Assembly (NCBI GenBank): GCA_025463055.1
Contig: JAOAPV010000129.1
Span: 1-64,000 of the forward strand
DNA length: 64,000 nucleotides
Direction: 5' to 3'
DNA from: Candidatus Acidiferrum typicum
Lineage (GTDB): Bacteria; Acidobacteriota; Terriglobia; Acidiferrales; UBA7541
The notes under the pieces: generated by a model
The model's input: the letters and a program-made list of their open reading frames with translations, nothing else
Database searches by the model: none
What the model was told of the DNA's origin: nothing
Shown: positions 55,686 to 64,000 of the stretch, one piece after another
Numbering within the stretch: the stretch's first letter is position 1
Layout of the letters: each line of letters opens with the position of its first letter
Program-made: the position numbers and the translations under genes

Positions 55686-56117
55686 CTACGACGGCCGATC
55701 GCGTCTTGCGGTCTGTCCGTCCGTAACGCCCTCTAGCCCCATCTGGCCGCTCACCGGCGTCAGCAGTGCCTTCAGATGCTCGCCAAGTGTGCGGATGCTC
55801 TCTGATTTCGAGATCACACGATCAATATTAAAGGTGGAGGCCAGCGACTGATTAACGCCGTCCGCATGAAAAGTAAACAGGATGATCTTCACGTGCGGCA
55901 ATTTCAGCTTCAGAGCCGTTGCTGCCTCCGTGCCCGTCATACCTGGCAGCGTCAGGTCAAGCAAAACCAAATCAGGCTGCAGTTTCTTAGCTCTTTCGAG
56001 CGCCTGCGCACCGTTTTCAGCTTCTCCGCAAACTTTAAAGCCTGTGGTGCTCTCAATGAACGAGTGCAGCAGATGGCGGATGTTGGCGTTGTCGTCGACG
56101 ATGAGGATGCCCGGCAT
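55686..56117 (-). CDS. Stand-alone response regulator receiver 2
   Basis: 143 residues. IVDDNANIRHLLHSF, VLLDLTLPGMTGTEAA, LFTFHAD and ISKSES are the receiver landmarks; a C-terminal tail (about 20 residues, polar) has no domain. It shares the ENGAxAxExAKxLQP pattern with receiver 1, so the pair arose by duplication. It is probably transcribed with receiver 1. Confidence 0.9.
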   Translation of the reverse strand: MPGILIVDDNANIRHLLHSFIESTTGFKVCGEAENGAQALERAKKLQPDLVLLDLTLPGMTGTEAATALKLKLPHVKIILFTFHADGVNQSLASTFNIDRVISKSESIRTLGEHLKALLTPVSGQMGLEGVTDGQTARRDRPS

Positions 56118-56286
56118 AGCTCGGTGAGACTAGCAATCGCATCACATCTCTGACATACAGCGAATACTGTACTTTCCTCGCGCCTGGGCTTCTTAGTAAC
56201 TGCAACGGCACATCTCAGCTTCACCCAATTTCTACAGCAATCGCTGTACTGTTCAAAATTGGACACCTCACCCATACTTGCGTTTG

Positions 56287-56697
56287 ATGCCACACACTAT
56301 ACTCATCGTCGACGACAGCCCCGATGTCTGCAGCATCGTAAAGACTTTCTTGCAGCGAGATGCCGAATTTAGAATTTGCGGCGAAGCGGGCACCGGTCTT
56401 GAGGCTATTAAGAAGGCAGAGAAACTGAGACCCGACCTGGTTCTGCTGGACCTGAAGATGCCGGGAATGAACGGTATCGAGGTCGCCAGTATTCTGAAAC
56501 GCGTCCTGCCAAAAGCGCAGATCGTCCTTTTCTCCGCCTACACCGACGCGCTTGGTGGCACGACGCTGACAACCGCCGCAGGTATTGACCTCGTGGTGCA
56601 AAAAGGTAGCTTGGCGGACATGGCGCAATCCCTTAGAACTCTGATCTCCCGCAAGTGGATGTCCCCAGTAAATGACCCAAGCGAGCCGTCAATCTAA
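56287..56697 (+). CDS. Stand-alone response regulator receiver 3
   Basis: 136 residues from ATG 56287. TILIVDDSPDVCSIVKTF, LVLLDLKMPGMNGIEVAS, VLFSAYTD and VVQKGSL show acidic pair, phospho-Asp, Ser in place of Thr and Lys. No output domain. It lies divergently from receiver 2 and converges with the MDR oxidoreductase gene. With the PAS kinase it makes a four-gene signalling cluster with no visible effector. Confidence 0.9.
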   Translation: MPHTILIVDDSPDVCSIVKTFLQRDAEFRICGEAGTGLEAIKKAEKLRPDLVLLDLKMPGMNGIEVASILKRVLPKAQIVLFSAYTDALGGTTLTTAAGIDLVVQKGSLADMAQSLRTLISRKWMSPVNDPSEPSI

Positions 56698-56703
56698 TAA
56701 TCG

Positions 56704-57705
56704 CTACACCGTTACGACAATTTTGCCGATCTGCTGGTTTGACTCCATGTAGCGGTGCGCTTCCACGATCTGCGCAAATGGAAACACGCGGTCTATACGC
56801 GGCTTGAAGTCGCCCGCCTTGACGTGCTCGAAAACGTACTGCACAGCTTTCACCTTCAGCTTCGGGTCGCCAAGTATTTCACGGAGCGTGTACCCACGAA
56901 CCGACAGCCCCTTGCTCAGCGCGGTAAACAGCGGAAACGGTGTCGGCTCCGGCGCAAGTGCTCCATATTCGAAGATCGTTCCTCCAACAGCCGCCGCCTG
57001 CGCGAGCAGCTCAATACCCCTTCCCCCAATAGGGTCAAAGATCACGCGAGCGCCTTTGCCACCGCTAATTTCCTTGACCCGTTCGACCAAGTTCTCTTCT
57101 TCCGTCATGATCACGTGTGTTGCTCCCACCTCCGTCAGCGTGGCCTTTTTCTTGGATGTTCGCGTAGTCGCAATACTGATAGCGCCTTCCGCCTTCACCA
57201 TTTCGATGGCCGCAATTCCTACGCTGCTACTGGCTGCCGTGATGACGACGAAGTCGCCTTTTGTGATCTGCGCGTGTTCAATCAGAGCCCCATAGGCCGT
57301 CAGATATTGCATCCAGATCGACGTGCCTTCTTCCGGCGTCAGCTTCTCCGGATAAACCGCCAGCGCACTCGCTGGAACAATCGCCACCTCCCCATACACG
57401 CCGTAGTTCGTCATCAGGAACGCCGGCAGAGTGCTGGCCTTCTTGCCCAGCCAGCCCTTGCCCACGTCTGGCCCGACTGCTGCCACTACACCGGCCGCCT
57501 CATAGCCGAGCTTAGACGGCAGGACGGGTGACTCCAGGTATTGTCCGCGCCGGAACATCACCTCCGCTCGATTCAGACCAATCGCTTTAACATTCAGCCG
57601 AACTTCGCCTTTCCCCGGCTCCGGAATTGCTTCTTCCTGAATCTTCAATACTTCCGGCCCACCCAGTGCATGGAAGCGGACAATTTTTGCGGTTTCCTTC
57701 GCCAC
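56704..57705 (-). CDS. Zinc-independent MDR oxidoreductase (quinone oxidoreductase type)
   Basis: 333 residues, NADPH-binding MDR. RFHALGGPEVLKIQEEAIP, AIGLNRAEVMFRRGQY and LGYEAAGVVAAVG form the catalytic domain; VVITAASSSVGIAAIEMVKAEG is the Rossmann turn with the AASSxVG pattern. No zinc Cys set. GKIVVTV is the usual end. It reduces quinones or enones with NADPH. The start has a weak ribosome site, and a convergent gene ends six bases away. Confidence 0.9.
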   Translation of the reverse strand: MAKETAKIVRFHALGGPEVLKIQEEAIPEPGKGEVRLNVKAIGLNRAEVMFRRGQYLESPVLPSKLGYEAAGVVAAVGPDVGKGWLGKKASTLPAFLMTNYGVYGEVAIVPASALAVYPEKLTPEEGTSIWMQYLTAYGALIEHAQITKGDFVVITAASSSVGIAAIEMVKAEGAISIATTRTSKKKATLTEVGATHVIMTEEENLVERVKEISGGKGARVIFDPIGGRGIELLAQAAAVGGTIFEYGALAPEPTPFPLFTALSKGLSVRGYTLREILGDPKLKVKAVQYVFEHVKAGDFKPRIDRVFPFAQIVEAHRYMESNQQIGKIVVTV

Positions 57706-57896
57706 CTAATCTCCCTCGCGCCGCCGTAATCCCTTGGGCCTAATCAGATGCGAGCCGCCACCTAGCGGGTACGCGGCGCGCGATTACGGCGCCTTTATAG
57801 ATTCACAGCTTCCGTTACGTAACTTGTCGGCCGTTCGCACGGAGATTTTAGGTGAACGATTGTTGTCCGCCTCTATCATTGGAATATGGGACGCGT

Positions 57897-58403
57897 ATGC
57901 CTGTAAACGATTTTGAGCTCGCAGAACTGAGGCACGCGTATCAGGTCCTCGGCGTCTCACAAGGCACCTCAGCACCCTCGATCAAAAAGACCTACCGGCG
58001 ACTCGTAAAGAGATGGCATCCAGACCTCTACCCAAACGGGACCCCCGCTCAGGCCGAGGCAACGCAAATGACCAGGCTGATAAACGAAGCGTACTCAGCA
58101 ATCGTCGATGCCCCGCTGCGCGATTATACGGACACGTATCCCAATCAGGCGGGTCAGAGAAGCAGGCAAACACCAAGTCGCTCAGTGCTTGAACGAATCC
58201 GAATCTGGACAAATAATAACCAGAGATTTGGAATGGCAATATTCTTAGCCCTCGTTGCCGTGTCTCAGTTCGGGGTAAATTATCTGGTTGGGTCGCGCCG
58301 ACATGCCAATGGCCGCCTAGTCTTCTATTCCTTCTCAGCTCTGTGCGCCCTAATCTACGCGCTTCTAGCAAAACCAAAAACTCTCCCGCCGGATACGAAA
58401 TAA
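57897..58403 (+). CDS. Membrane-anchored J-domain protein
   Basis: 168 residues from ATG 57897 (an earlier GTG in frame has no site). The N-terminal J-domain (about 6-75) has YQVLGVSQGTSAPSIKKTYRRLVKRWHPDLYP with the HPD triad that stimulates DnaK. A basic/polar linker leads to two hydrophobic segments (FGMAIFLALVAVSQFGVNYL and LVFYSFSALCALIYALLA). No Gly/Phe or zinc-finger region. It probably recruits DnaK to the membrane. Neighbours do not suggest a client. Confidence 0.85.
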   Translation: MPVNDFELAELRHAYQVLGVSQGTSAPSIKKTYRRLVKRWHPDLYPNGTPAQAEATQMTRLINEAYSAIVDAPLRDYTDTYPNQAGQRSRQTPSRSVLERIRIWTNNNQRFGMAIFLALVAVSQFGVNYLVGSRRHANGRLVFYSFSALCALIYALLAKPKTLPPDTK

Positions 58404-58513
58404 GAGCACCTACACATCAGAAATTAGAGCAGAGCATTGCCATGAGTTTCTGATTTGCATAGCGTGCTAACGCTTGGCTAGCCAGGCTCGTCTTAACCGC
58501 CAAAGGAGCTGCC

Positions 58514-59641
58514 ATGCACCGATTGCACCTTCTCCTCATCGCTCTCGCCACCACCGGTATCGTTTACGAATCCGCATCCTATTTCGACCGGAGCAGCGTT
58601 CTTGCGAATATTTCGTCCGCAGGTTCAGTCAGCCCGGCGTCGCCCATGCTTGAACCGCGTTCAGGCCACACCGCGACGCTATTGCAAGACGGCAAAGTGC
58701 TCATCGCTGGGGGAATGCGCCGCAATCGGGATTTCTACACTTCCGCCGAATTATTCGATCCTGCCACGGGAAAGTTTCAGGCAACTGGCGCGATGAGCGT
58801 TGCGCGCGTCGGACACGCCGCGGTTCTGCTCCGCTCAGGCAAGGTGCTTGTTATCGGTGGGTGGGTAGGCCCCGGTTGCACGGATTCCGCCGAACTCTAC
58901 GATCCCGCGACCGGCATCTTTACGGCGCTGTCGAGAATGAACGCCAAGCGCGGCCGGCCGACCGCTACGCTGCTCGCTAGCGGGGAAATCCTCATCGCAG
59001 GCGGTGCAGACCACGACACTCCAGGCGGAGTCGCATCCGCCGAAATCTTCCACGCAGTCACCTCCAAATTCGAGTCCGTGGGCCCGATGCACACTGGCCG
59101 CATCTCGCAAACGGCGATGTTGCTGAACGATGGCCACGTGCTGATCGTGGGCGGTCGCGGCGAGGCGGTCACTGCCAGTGCCGAACTTTACGAACCAATC
59201 TCGAAACAGTTCGTCGTGACGGGCAGCCTCCACACTGCCCGCTATAAGCATTCTGCGGGAAAGCTTCCGGATGGCCGGGTACTCATCGTCGGTGGATCAG
59301 ACGAACGCGATTGGCAGGGAACGACGAACAGCGCAGAAATCTATGACCCCCGAACGGGGAGGTTTAGCGCCACGTCTCCTTTGAACGAAAGCCGCTTCAA
59401 GCTTCCCGAGGAAGCGGCGCAACTCGCATCGGGACAACTACTGGTGGCCGGGGGAAGCAAAAAGGTCGAGGTATACGATCCAGCGAGCGGAAAATTTCTG
59501 ATTGCCGCAGGGCAGCTGGCGGACGCGCGCCACTTTATGTCCGAAACCAGGTTAAAAGACGGCAGTGTACTGCTCGCGGGTGGCTATCCCAACAACGATC
59601 AAAGCACTGCGGAGACTTGGATCTACCATCCCGCCCAGTAA
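58514..59641 (+). CDS. Secreted Kelch-repeat protein
   Basis: 375 residues with a Sec-type N-terminus (MHRLHLLLIALATTGIVYES). The mature part has about six Kelch blades, each with a GG pair and a Tyr-Asp/Pro turn: KVLIAGGMRRN, KVLVIGGWVG, EILIAGGADHD, HVLIVGGRGE, RVLIVGGSDE, QLLVAGGSKK, and SAELFDPATGKF-like connectors. It should form a beta-propeller outside the cytoplasm. AAAGGAG is just before the ATG. Function unknown. Confidence 0.88.
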   Translation: MHRLHLLLIALATTGIVYESASYFDRSSVLANISSAGSVSPASPMLEPRSGHTATLLQDGKVLIAGGMRRNRDFYTSAELFDPATGKFQATGAMSVARVGHAAVLLRSGKVLVIGGWVGPGCTDSAELYDPATGIFTALSRMNAKRGRPTATLLASGEILIAGGADHDTPGGVASAEIFHAVTSKFESVGPMHTGRISQTAMLLNDGHVLIVGGRGEAVTASAELYEPISKQFVVTGSLHTARYKHSAGKLPDGRVLIVGGSDERDWQGTTNSAEIYDPRTGRFSATSPLNESRFKLPEEAAQLASGQLLVAGGSKKVEVYDPASGKFLIAAGQLADARHFMSETRLKDGSVLLAGGYPNNDQSTAETWIYHPAQ

Positions 59642-59751
59642 AGAACGAGAGCACTAAAAATTAGGAGAGGTATTCCGGCAACGATTTTGTACGGCGTAGA
59701 GCAAACGGAACGGTTATCGGGTCCATAATCCTTTGTTCCTGCCGAACGGCT

Positions 59752-60006
59752 TTATACCAGGACGGGCTCTTTCGCCATTCTCACGTTGCCGTTGTTGTAG
59801 TTCTTTGCACACGAGTCGCAGAATAGAGCTCGATAGGTCGTGCCGTCTTTCGCGCTAGCGTCCGGGAACGGGTTCCAACCCTTTGCCTTCGTGAGCTTGC
59901 CACTCTGCGTCAACCCCTGAAACAGGTGCTCGCAGATGTAGTCCATTCCATCCGCCTCTGCCTTTTTCGCGTCGGTAAGCCTGTGAATCCAGATAGTTTG
60001 CGCCAT
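59752..60006 (-). CDS. Small protein with CxxC near the C-terminus
   Basis: 84 residues, not recognised. The ATG is set by GGAGG six bases upstream. A motif CEH (about residue 25) and FCDSCAKNY (about 62-66) may hold a metal. The rest is charged and polar without membrane segments or signal. Between it and the neighbouring genes nothing else is seen. Confidence 0.6.
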   Translation of the reverse strand: MAQTIWIHRLTDAKKAEADGMDYICEHLFQGLTQSGKLTKAKGWNPFPDASAKDGTTYRALFCDSCAKNYNNGNVRMAKEPVLV

Positions 60007-60299
60007 ACGGTTCCTCCGCGTTCAACTCCACTGTGGCACACGCGCCGCCGCGAAATCGCCTGCCCAAAGGGGCAGATGTGCTCCGCTGGCAACCATGCTT
60101 GATGTTGAAGCAGCTCTCCCGTGCTGTATTTTCAATGCTTTACAGCCTCTTTGGCCAAGAACACGAGGGGGTATATCCCTCCCGCCGCCCCGAGGTTCAA
60201 AGCCGGTTCCGGCACTTGTAGCGGCCACGGACTGTCGCGGGTGCCTTTTTCTCAATGGCGTTTGTGCAGAGGGGAGCAAGACTCCCGGACGACCCGGGC

Positions 60300-61321
60300 T
60301 CAAAGCGTCCGGAAGAAAAAGTGCCAGGTAGCATCAACCAGCGCATGGACCAAAGCGGATGCGAAAATTGAATTGCTTTTGTGCCACGTCCAGCCGAAAA
60401 AAGACCGGCAATCGAGGCGAGGATTACATAGCGCCAGTTCGGAAAGCCTAGATTCGTAATGTGGGAGAAGCCGAAAAGAACGGAAGCGGTCCACCACCCG
60501 GCTAAATCGCTCTTGCTGGACCGTGACAGGATGTTCTGCAGCAGCCCGCGAAAGAGGAACTCTTCCGGCCACGCGGTGAAAAAGAGAATCGCAAGCGAGA
60601 CAAACGGCAGCGACCTCCAAGCGTGCCACTGCGGCGCAAATTGAATGAAGTGCAAACCAATGCCCAGCGGTATCGCGATTGCCCCGAACGCAAGAAAGCT
60701 GGCGACAACATAAAATCCCCAGCGGCTGCCCCAGCCGATGTTGTAGCCAACGCCAGGGACTCTGCGGACCAGGAGGAAAGCGGCAAGAGCGACGTTGACG
60801 CAGAGGAGCACGGTGAAAACGTAAGCGAGGCGTCCGCCAGGATAAGGCCAGAGCCAATGCGAAGAAAACTTCACGGTTACCCAGATTCCAGCGAGCGTGA
60901 GGTAATCCTGCCAAGCGCCCGCCGGCTCGCGCTCCGCAGAAGCGGCCAGCGCGAGCGGTATGAAAATTAGCGCGGCGATGGCCCCCACGCGCGAGAATGC
61001 GAAAGTATTTGTTCCGATGTCATAAATCAGATATGCAAGGAACGCGGCAGCGCCAAGCAAGTAGCCAGCCCCGGCGCCGAAACGGGTAGAGAGGAATTCA
61101 ACGCCGCGGGCCGCGAATAAAAGCATCACGCCGAAGTAAAATGAAAAGACCGTGAGCGTAGCGGCGAACCCGCGGCCGCCATAGCCTTGCCAGGAGGCGT
61201 AAAGGCCGCCGCCAAAACAGAGCGCAGCCCAGAGACCCAGGGTGGAAAGCGGACCGAGTTGGCGATTGCCAGCCAAGCTAAATTTGTTACGTTTGTTAAG
61301 GTCCAAAGAAAACGCCGGCAT
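60300..61321 (-). pseudogene. CPBP-family membrane protease with a frameshift
   Basis: From ATG 61321 the frame encodes about eight membrane segments, the first CPBP motif EEFLFRGLLQN (Glu-Glu and Arg) and the second FGFSHI. After ASIAGLF the frame breaks: the continuation GLFFGWTWHKSNSI then ALVHALVDATW, the third motif, is in the -1 frame and ends at 60300. The change falls in a run of six A on the plus strand (60397-60402; T on the coding strand). One missing base, or -1 slippage on the run, would explain it. Without it the product ends at 60197 with an unrelated tail. CPBP (CAAX prenyl protease-like) proteins are Glu/His proteases. Confidence 0.8.
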
Positions 61322-61334
61322 GAATGCCGGCGTT
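61311..61334. promoter_or_regulatory. Perfect palindrome between divergent genes
   Basis: AACGCCGGCAT and its exact complement flank GA. On the minus strand the palindrome is followed by TTTTCTTT, so it could end or attenuate minus transcription, or be an operator. It covers the first codon of the CPBP gene as called, so a later start there is possible. Confidence 0.5.
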
Positions 61335-61359
61335 ACCAGGAGATTGTAGCCGCAACGAG

Positions 61360-62538
61360 ATGGCGGACCAAATTCAACTAGCGAACCTGGGCGGAGCGCC
61401 CGCGAACCCTGTGCGACTCGCTTACATCGATTGGCTGCGCGGGTTAGCGTGCGTGCTGATGTTTCAAGCGCACTGCTACAACTCTTGGCTCAACGCGGAT
61501 GCGCGGAAATCCGAATTTTATCGCTGGTCGCAGGCACTGGCGACTCTACCGGCGCCTCTGTTCATTTTTCTGGCTGGCATTTCGACCGCATTGGTTACGC
61601 AGCGTTTGCGCGAGAAAGGCGTCCCGCGCAACGCGATTGCGCGCACTACGATTTTGCGTGGCGCTGAAATCTTTGGGTTAGGGTTGCTGTTCCGCGGGCA
61701 GGAGTATCTGCTGGGCTATCCTAAATCTCCTTGGACGGATCTGTTGCGCGTCGACGTGCTGAACATCTTAGGCCTCTCCATGATGCTGCTGGGCGTGTTG
61801 TGCTGGCTCACCGCGTCGGCAACACCGGAAAAATCAAACACGCGAACAATGCTATGGGGATTGGCCGTGGCAGCAGTAATTGCGATCGTGACTCCGTGGC
61901 TGTGGACGACGCACCAGCCGCGTTGGCTGCCATGGCCCCTCGAGTCCTACGTCAACGGCGTGCATATTTACTCCCAGCCGCAGGTCTGGTTGTTCCCCAT
62001 TTTCCCGTGGGTGGCCTTTGGGTTTGTAGGCTTGGCCATCGGCTTTCTGCTGTTCTCGGAATTATCACGAACGAAAGAAATTGTTGTGCTCGTGGCGATT
62101 GGCGTCGCGGGAATCGCGGTGTCTCTCTTGTCGCTGCTTTTCGATGCCGGGCCGATTCGCCTATATTCTGCCGCCATCTACGACTACTGGCACACGAGCC
62201 CGAACTTCTTTCTAATACGCTGCGGCGTTTTGCTTGCGTTGGTTTTTCTGGCGTACGCATGGTGCCGCTGGGGTTTGGCGCAACGCGGCTTCAGCCCCAT
62301 CATTCAGCTCGGCAATACTTCCTTGATGGTCTATTGGGTGCACATCGAATTTGTCTACGGGCGATTCTCAATCCTGCCAAAAGGGAAGTGCGGCATTTTG
62401 AGGGCGACCGCGGGGCTGCTGATTATTTTCCTGGCGATGGTTGCGCTATCCGTCCTGCGGACCAAGTGGAAAAAGCGTCACGCTAAGGCTTTGCGCGCGA
62501 GTCCGGAGCCGGCTGCTGCGACGGTGGGATCCGGATAA
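61360..62538 (+). CDS. HGSNAT/DUF1624-like membrane acyltransferase
   Basis: 392 residues from ATG 61360 (an ATG at 61324 lies in the palindrome). The start RLAYIDWLRGLACVLMFQAHCYNSWL matches the N-terminus of the heparan-alpha-glucosaminide N-acetyltransferase (HGSNAT) catalytic family, including the DWLRG and His of helix 1. Nine to ten hydrophobic segments follow. GNTSLMVYWVHIEFVYG is the conserved late element. It may acetylate sugars at the membrane. Its 3' end overlaps the FtsB gene by 56 bases on the other strand. Confidence 0.78.
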   Translation: MADQIQLANLGGAPANPVRLAYIDWLRGLACVLMFQAHCYNSWLNADARKSEFYRWSQALATLPAPLFIFLAGISTALVTQRLREKGVPRNAIARTTILRGAEIFGLGLLFRGQEYLLGYPKSPWTDLLRVDVLNILGLSMMLLGVLCWLTASATPEKSNTRTMLWGLAVAAVIAIVTPWLWTTHQPRWLPWPLESYVNGVHIYSQPQVWLFPIFPWVAFGFVGLAIGFLLFSELSRTKEIVVLVAIGVAGIAVSLLSLLFDAGPIRLYSAAIYDYWHTSPNFFLIRCGVLLALVFLAYAWCRWGLAQRGFSPIIQLGNTSLMVYWVHIEFVYGRFSILPKGKCGILRATAGLLIIFLAMVALSVLRTKWKKRHAKALRASPEPAAATVGSG

Positions 62539-62845
62539 TAATTTCACCCGGTTTGGCGCGCTGAAGATCTTCGCGCGCGATCTTTTCGATAAGCCGCGGA
62601 TCAGTCTTCAGCGCTCGCACCTGATCGCCGAGCTCCTCGTTCTCCTTACCCAGGCGGGCGAGATCTTTTTTCACGCGATCGATTTCGCTCTGCGTCCGCC
62701 GCATAGCGATAAAACCATGCGCACCGAAAACATCGTGAACCACAAGCGCGAGAACGAAGAGGCCCAGAATCGTGCGGCCGTGCCGCTCCAGAAATGCGCC
62801 GAACCTAGACTTCGGTTCCGGCTGCTTTAATTTTTTAGTACCCAC
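62483..62845 (-). CDS. ftsB: FtsB/DivIC-type septum protein
   Basis: 120 residues from GTG. A membrane segment (about 25-46: TILGLFVLALVVHDVFG) is followed by a coiled coil (IDRVKKDLARLGKENEELGDQVRAL) and the family motif DPRLIEKIAREDLQRAKPGE. It forms the FtsB-FtsL-FtsQ or DivIC complex at the septum. The start overlaps the phosphohexomutase stop by 19 bases, and its 3' end overlaps the HGSNAT-like gene. Confidence 0.88.
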   Translation of the reverse strand: MGTKKLKQPEPKSRFGAFLERHGRTILGLFVLALVVHDVFGAHGFIAMRRTQSEIDRVKKDLARLGKENEELGDQVRALKTDPRLIEKIAREDLQRAKPGEIIIRIPPSQQPAPDSRAKP

Positions 62846-64000
62846 TCAGTAGCCTCGCGTGCCAAGCGCGCAGACGCGTCCTCGCTGTCCGCTTCCACGT
62901 ATAGACGCAGCAGCGGCTCCGTTCCGGAGAGACGCAGCAGCATCCACGTGCCGTCATCGAAGATAAATTTTGCGCCGTCCGTGCGGTCGATGGAAACAAC
63001 TTTTCGCCCGAGGAGTGTCGAAGCATCCACGGCAACTCTCTTCACCGCGTTTGCCTTCTGTTCGTCGCTGAGATGCAGATTCTCGCGCAAAGGCCAAAAC
63101 TCACGCCCAATCTTTTTGAACAATTGCTGAATTTGTTCTTTGATAGAAGCGCCGCGAGCCGCAAGCATTTCCGCAACAAGCAAGCATGCGAGAATACCGT
63201 CCTTCTCCGGAACATGTCCGCGAATCGTCAGGCCCGCGCTTTCCTCGCCGCCGAGTGCAATCTTGTCTTCGCGAATAAGCTGGCCGATGTATTTAAATCC
63301 CACCGGAGTCTGAAACGTTTTTTGGCCGTGAACTTTGGCTGCGGCGTCAATCATTTGCGACGTGGCTACGCTGCGAGCGGCGGGCATTTTCCAGTTGCGT
63401 GTTTCTACGAGATAGTCGTACACGAGCGCGAGGATTTGATTTGGAGAAATCCAGGTGCCGTCGCGATCGATTATCCCGAAGCGGTCGGCATCGCCATCGG
63501 TGGCCAGGCCCGCCGCGGCGTTCGAATCGGTTACGGCTCTGCGGAGCGGCGCAAGATTTTCTTCGGAGACGTCGGGGCCGGTGCCGTCGAAAAGGCAATC
63601 ACGATTAGTGCGCAGCGCTTGCAGAGAGACGCCGTGATCCGTTAGAGCGCGATCGAGATAGCCGGCGCCGCATCCGTGCAACACGTCGACGATGAATTTA
63701 CTTTTGCTCTTGCAAAGGACGTCGAAGCGGACCAGCTCTTCCAGGCGCTTTAGGTACGTCTCGCGCAGATTTACCGTTTCGCCCTGTCCGTTCTTGCTCA
63801 GATGAGAAGGAGCGGCGTGCGCAAAAGGGAATGGGCCATCCTTTTCGATTATCTTTGCCACGCGCGCTTCAATGTCTTTGGTGACTTCGGGAAGGGCAGG
63901 GCCCGCGTCGCCGGAAGAAAATTTCAGGCCGTGATATTGCGCAGGATTGTGGCTCGCGGTGAAGTTGACGGCGCCATCGAGTTTGCGGCGCATGATTTCG
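62827..64000 (-). CDS. Phosphoglucomutase/phosphomannomutase, N-terminus outside the window
   Basis: At least 390 residues; the frame continues past 64000 with EIM before the first visible Met, so the true start is beyond the edge. The catalytic Ser is in NFTASHNPAQYHGLK, the Mg2+ loop is ATDGDADRFG, the sugar-binding loop GGEESAGL, and the phosphate loop RLSGTEPLLRLYVEA. It interconverts glucose or mannose 1- and 6-phosphates. It overlaps ftsB by 19 bases. Confidence 0.92.
   Translation of the reverse strand, partial: EIMRRKLDGAVNFTASHNPAQYHGLKFSSGDAGPALPEVTKDIEARVAKIIEKDGPFPFAHAAPSHLSKNGQGETVNLRETYLKRLEELVRFDVLCKSKSKFIVDVLHGCGAGYLDRALTDHGVSLQALRTNRDCLFDGTGPDVSEENLAPLRRAVTDSNAAAGLATDGDADRFGIIDRDGTWISPNQILALVYDYLVETRNWKMPAARSVATSQMIDAAAKVHGQKTFQTPVGFKYIGQLIREDKIALGGEESAGLTIRGHVPEKDGILACLLVAEMLAARGASIKEQIQQLFKKIGREFWPLRENLHLSDEQKANAVKRVAVDASTLLGRKVVSIDRTDGAKFIFDDGTWMLLRLSGTEPLLRLYVEADSEDASARLAREATEWVLKN

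Noticed and set aside
60197-60299. Normal C-terminus of the CPBP gene in the unshifted frame
   Set aside because: The tail has no similarity to the family, while the -1 frame has the third motif.

Overview
The window is GC-rich bacterial chromosome with tightly packed genes on both strands. Several families point to the Acidobacteriota (class Terriglobia or a relative). These are an ADOP-type duplicated permease, a very large carboxypeptidase-regulatory/TonB-dependent outer-membrane protein, a TIGR03118 protein, a Tat-exported Gfo/Idh/MocA oxidoreductase, an MlaEFD set whose ATPase has a DS instead of DE Walker B, and an ImuA-ImuB-DnaE2 cassette. The assignment is inferred from gene content; no rRNA or tRNA gene was seen. 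Nothing indicates a plasmid, prophage, insertion sequence or CRISPR array.

Layout. 0-8.6 kb: the tail of a DAACS symporter, a YbiT-type ABC-F ATPase, a secreted TIGR03118 protein, an ADOP permease, a small membrane protein and a CPA1 Na+/H+ antiporter. 8.8-11.6 kb: radical SAM enzyme, lipoprotein phosphatase, secreted phosphoesterase. 11.6-14.2 kb (minus): class II aldolase, DUF72 protein, UdgX-type uracil-DNA glycosylase. 14.3-21.2 kb: a degenerate GT51-like protein, then the imuA-imuB-dnaE2 translesion cassette. 21.3-26.3 kb (minus): FAD amine oxidase, an APC permease broken by an in-frame TAA, and an M28 peptidase. 26.8-34.1 kb (minus): a housekeeping run aroC-def-fmt followed by an exported TldD/TldE-like pair and a kinase-less PASTA protein. 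34.3-37.1 kb: mlaE-mlaF-mlaD. 37.2-40.9 kb: two tandem thymidylate-kinase-like genes, Ppx/GppA-HD and SixA. 41-46.4 kb: Gfo/Idh/MocA oxidoreductase and an Oar-like receptor. 46.6-49.9 kb: CorC/CNNM protein translationally coupled to a DppB/DppC permease pair. 49.9-53.9 kb: SAM hydroxide adenosyltransferase, a Tyr/Gly-rich duplicated secreted protein, GNAT, DUF1440 and DinB proteins. 54-56.7 kb: PAS histidine kinase with three receiver-only proteins. 56.7-64 kb: MDR oxidoreductase, membrane J-protein, Kelch protein, a small Cys protein, a frameshifted CPBP protease, an HGSNAT-like membrane protein, FtsB/DivIC and a truncated phosphohexomutase.

Functional themes: DNA damage tolerance and repair (imuAB-dnaE2, UdgX, DUF72 protein), envelope maintenance (Mla, TldD/E-like, PASTA, CPBP, FtsB, GT51-like), phosphate or nucleotide signalling (Tmk-like pair, Ppx/GppA, SixA, secreted phosphatases) and two-component signalling without a DNA-binding output.

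Most worth a second look: the Tmk-like pair, in which the second copy has Arg for the Walker A Lys, coupled to Ppx/GppA-HD and SixA; two disrupted genes (APC permease TAA, CPBP homopolymer frameshift); the GT51 remnant fused to a CGSxGC domain; the exported TldD/TldE-like pair in the aroC-def-fmt run; a palindromic 3'-end repeat present three times in the same orientation relative to the preceding gene; and a 34-residue repeat in MlaD.
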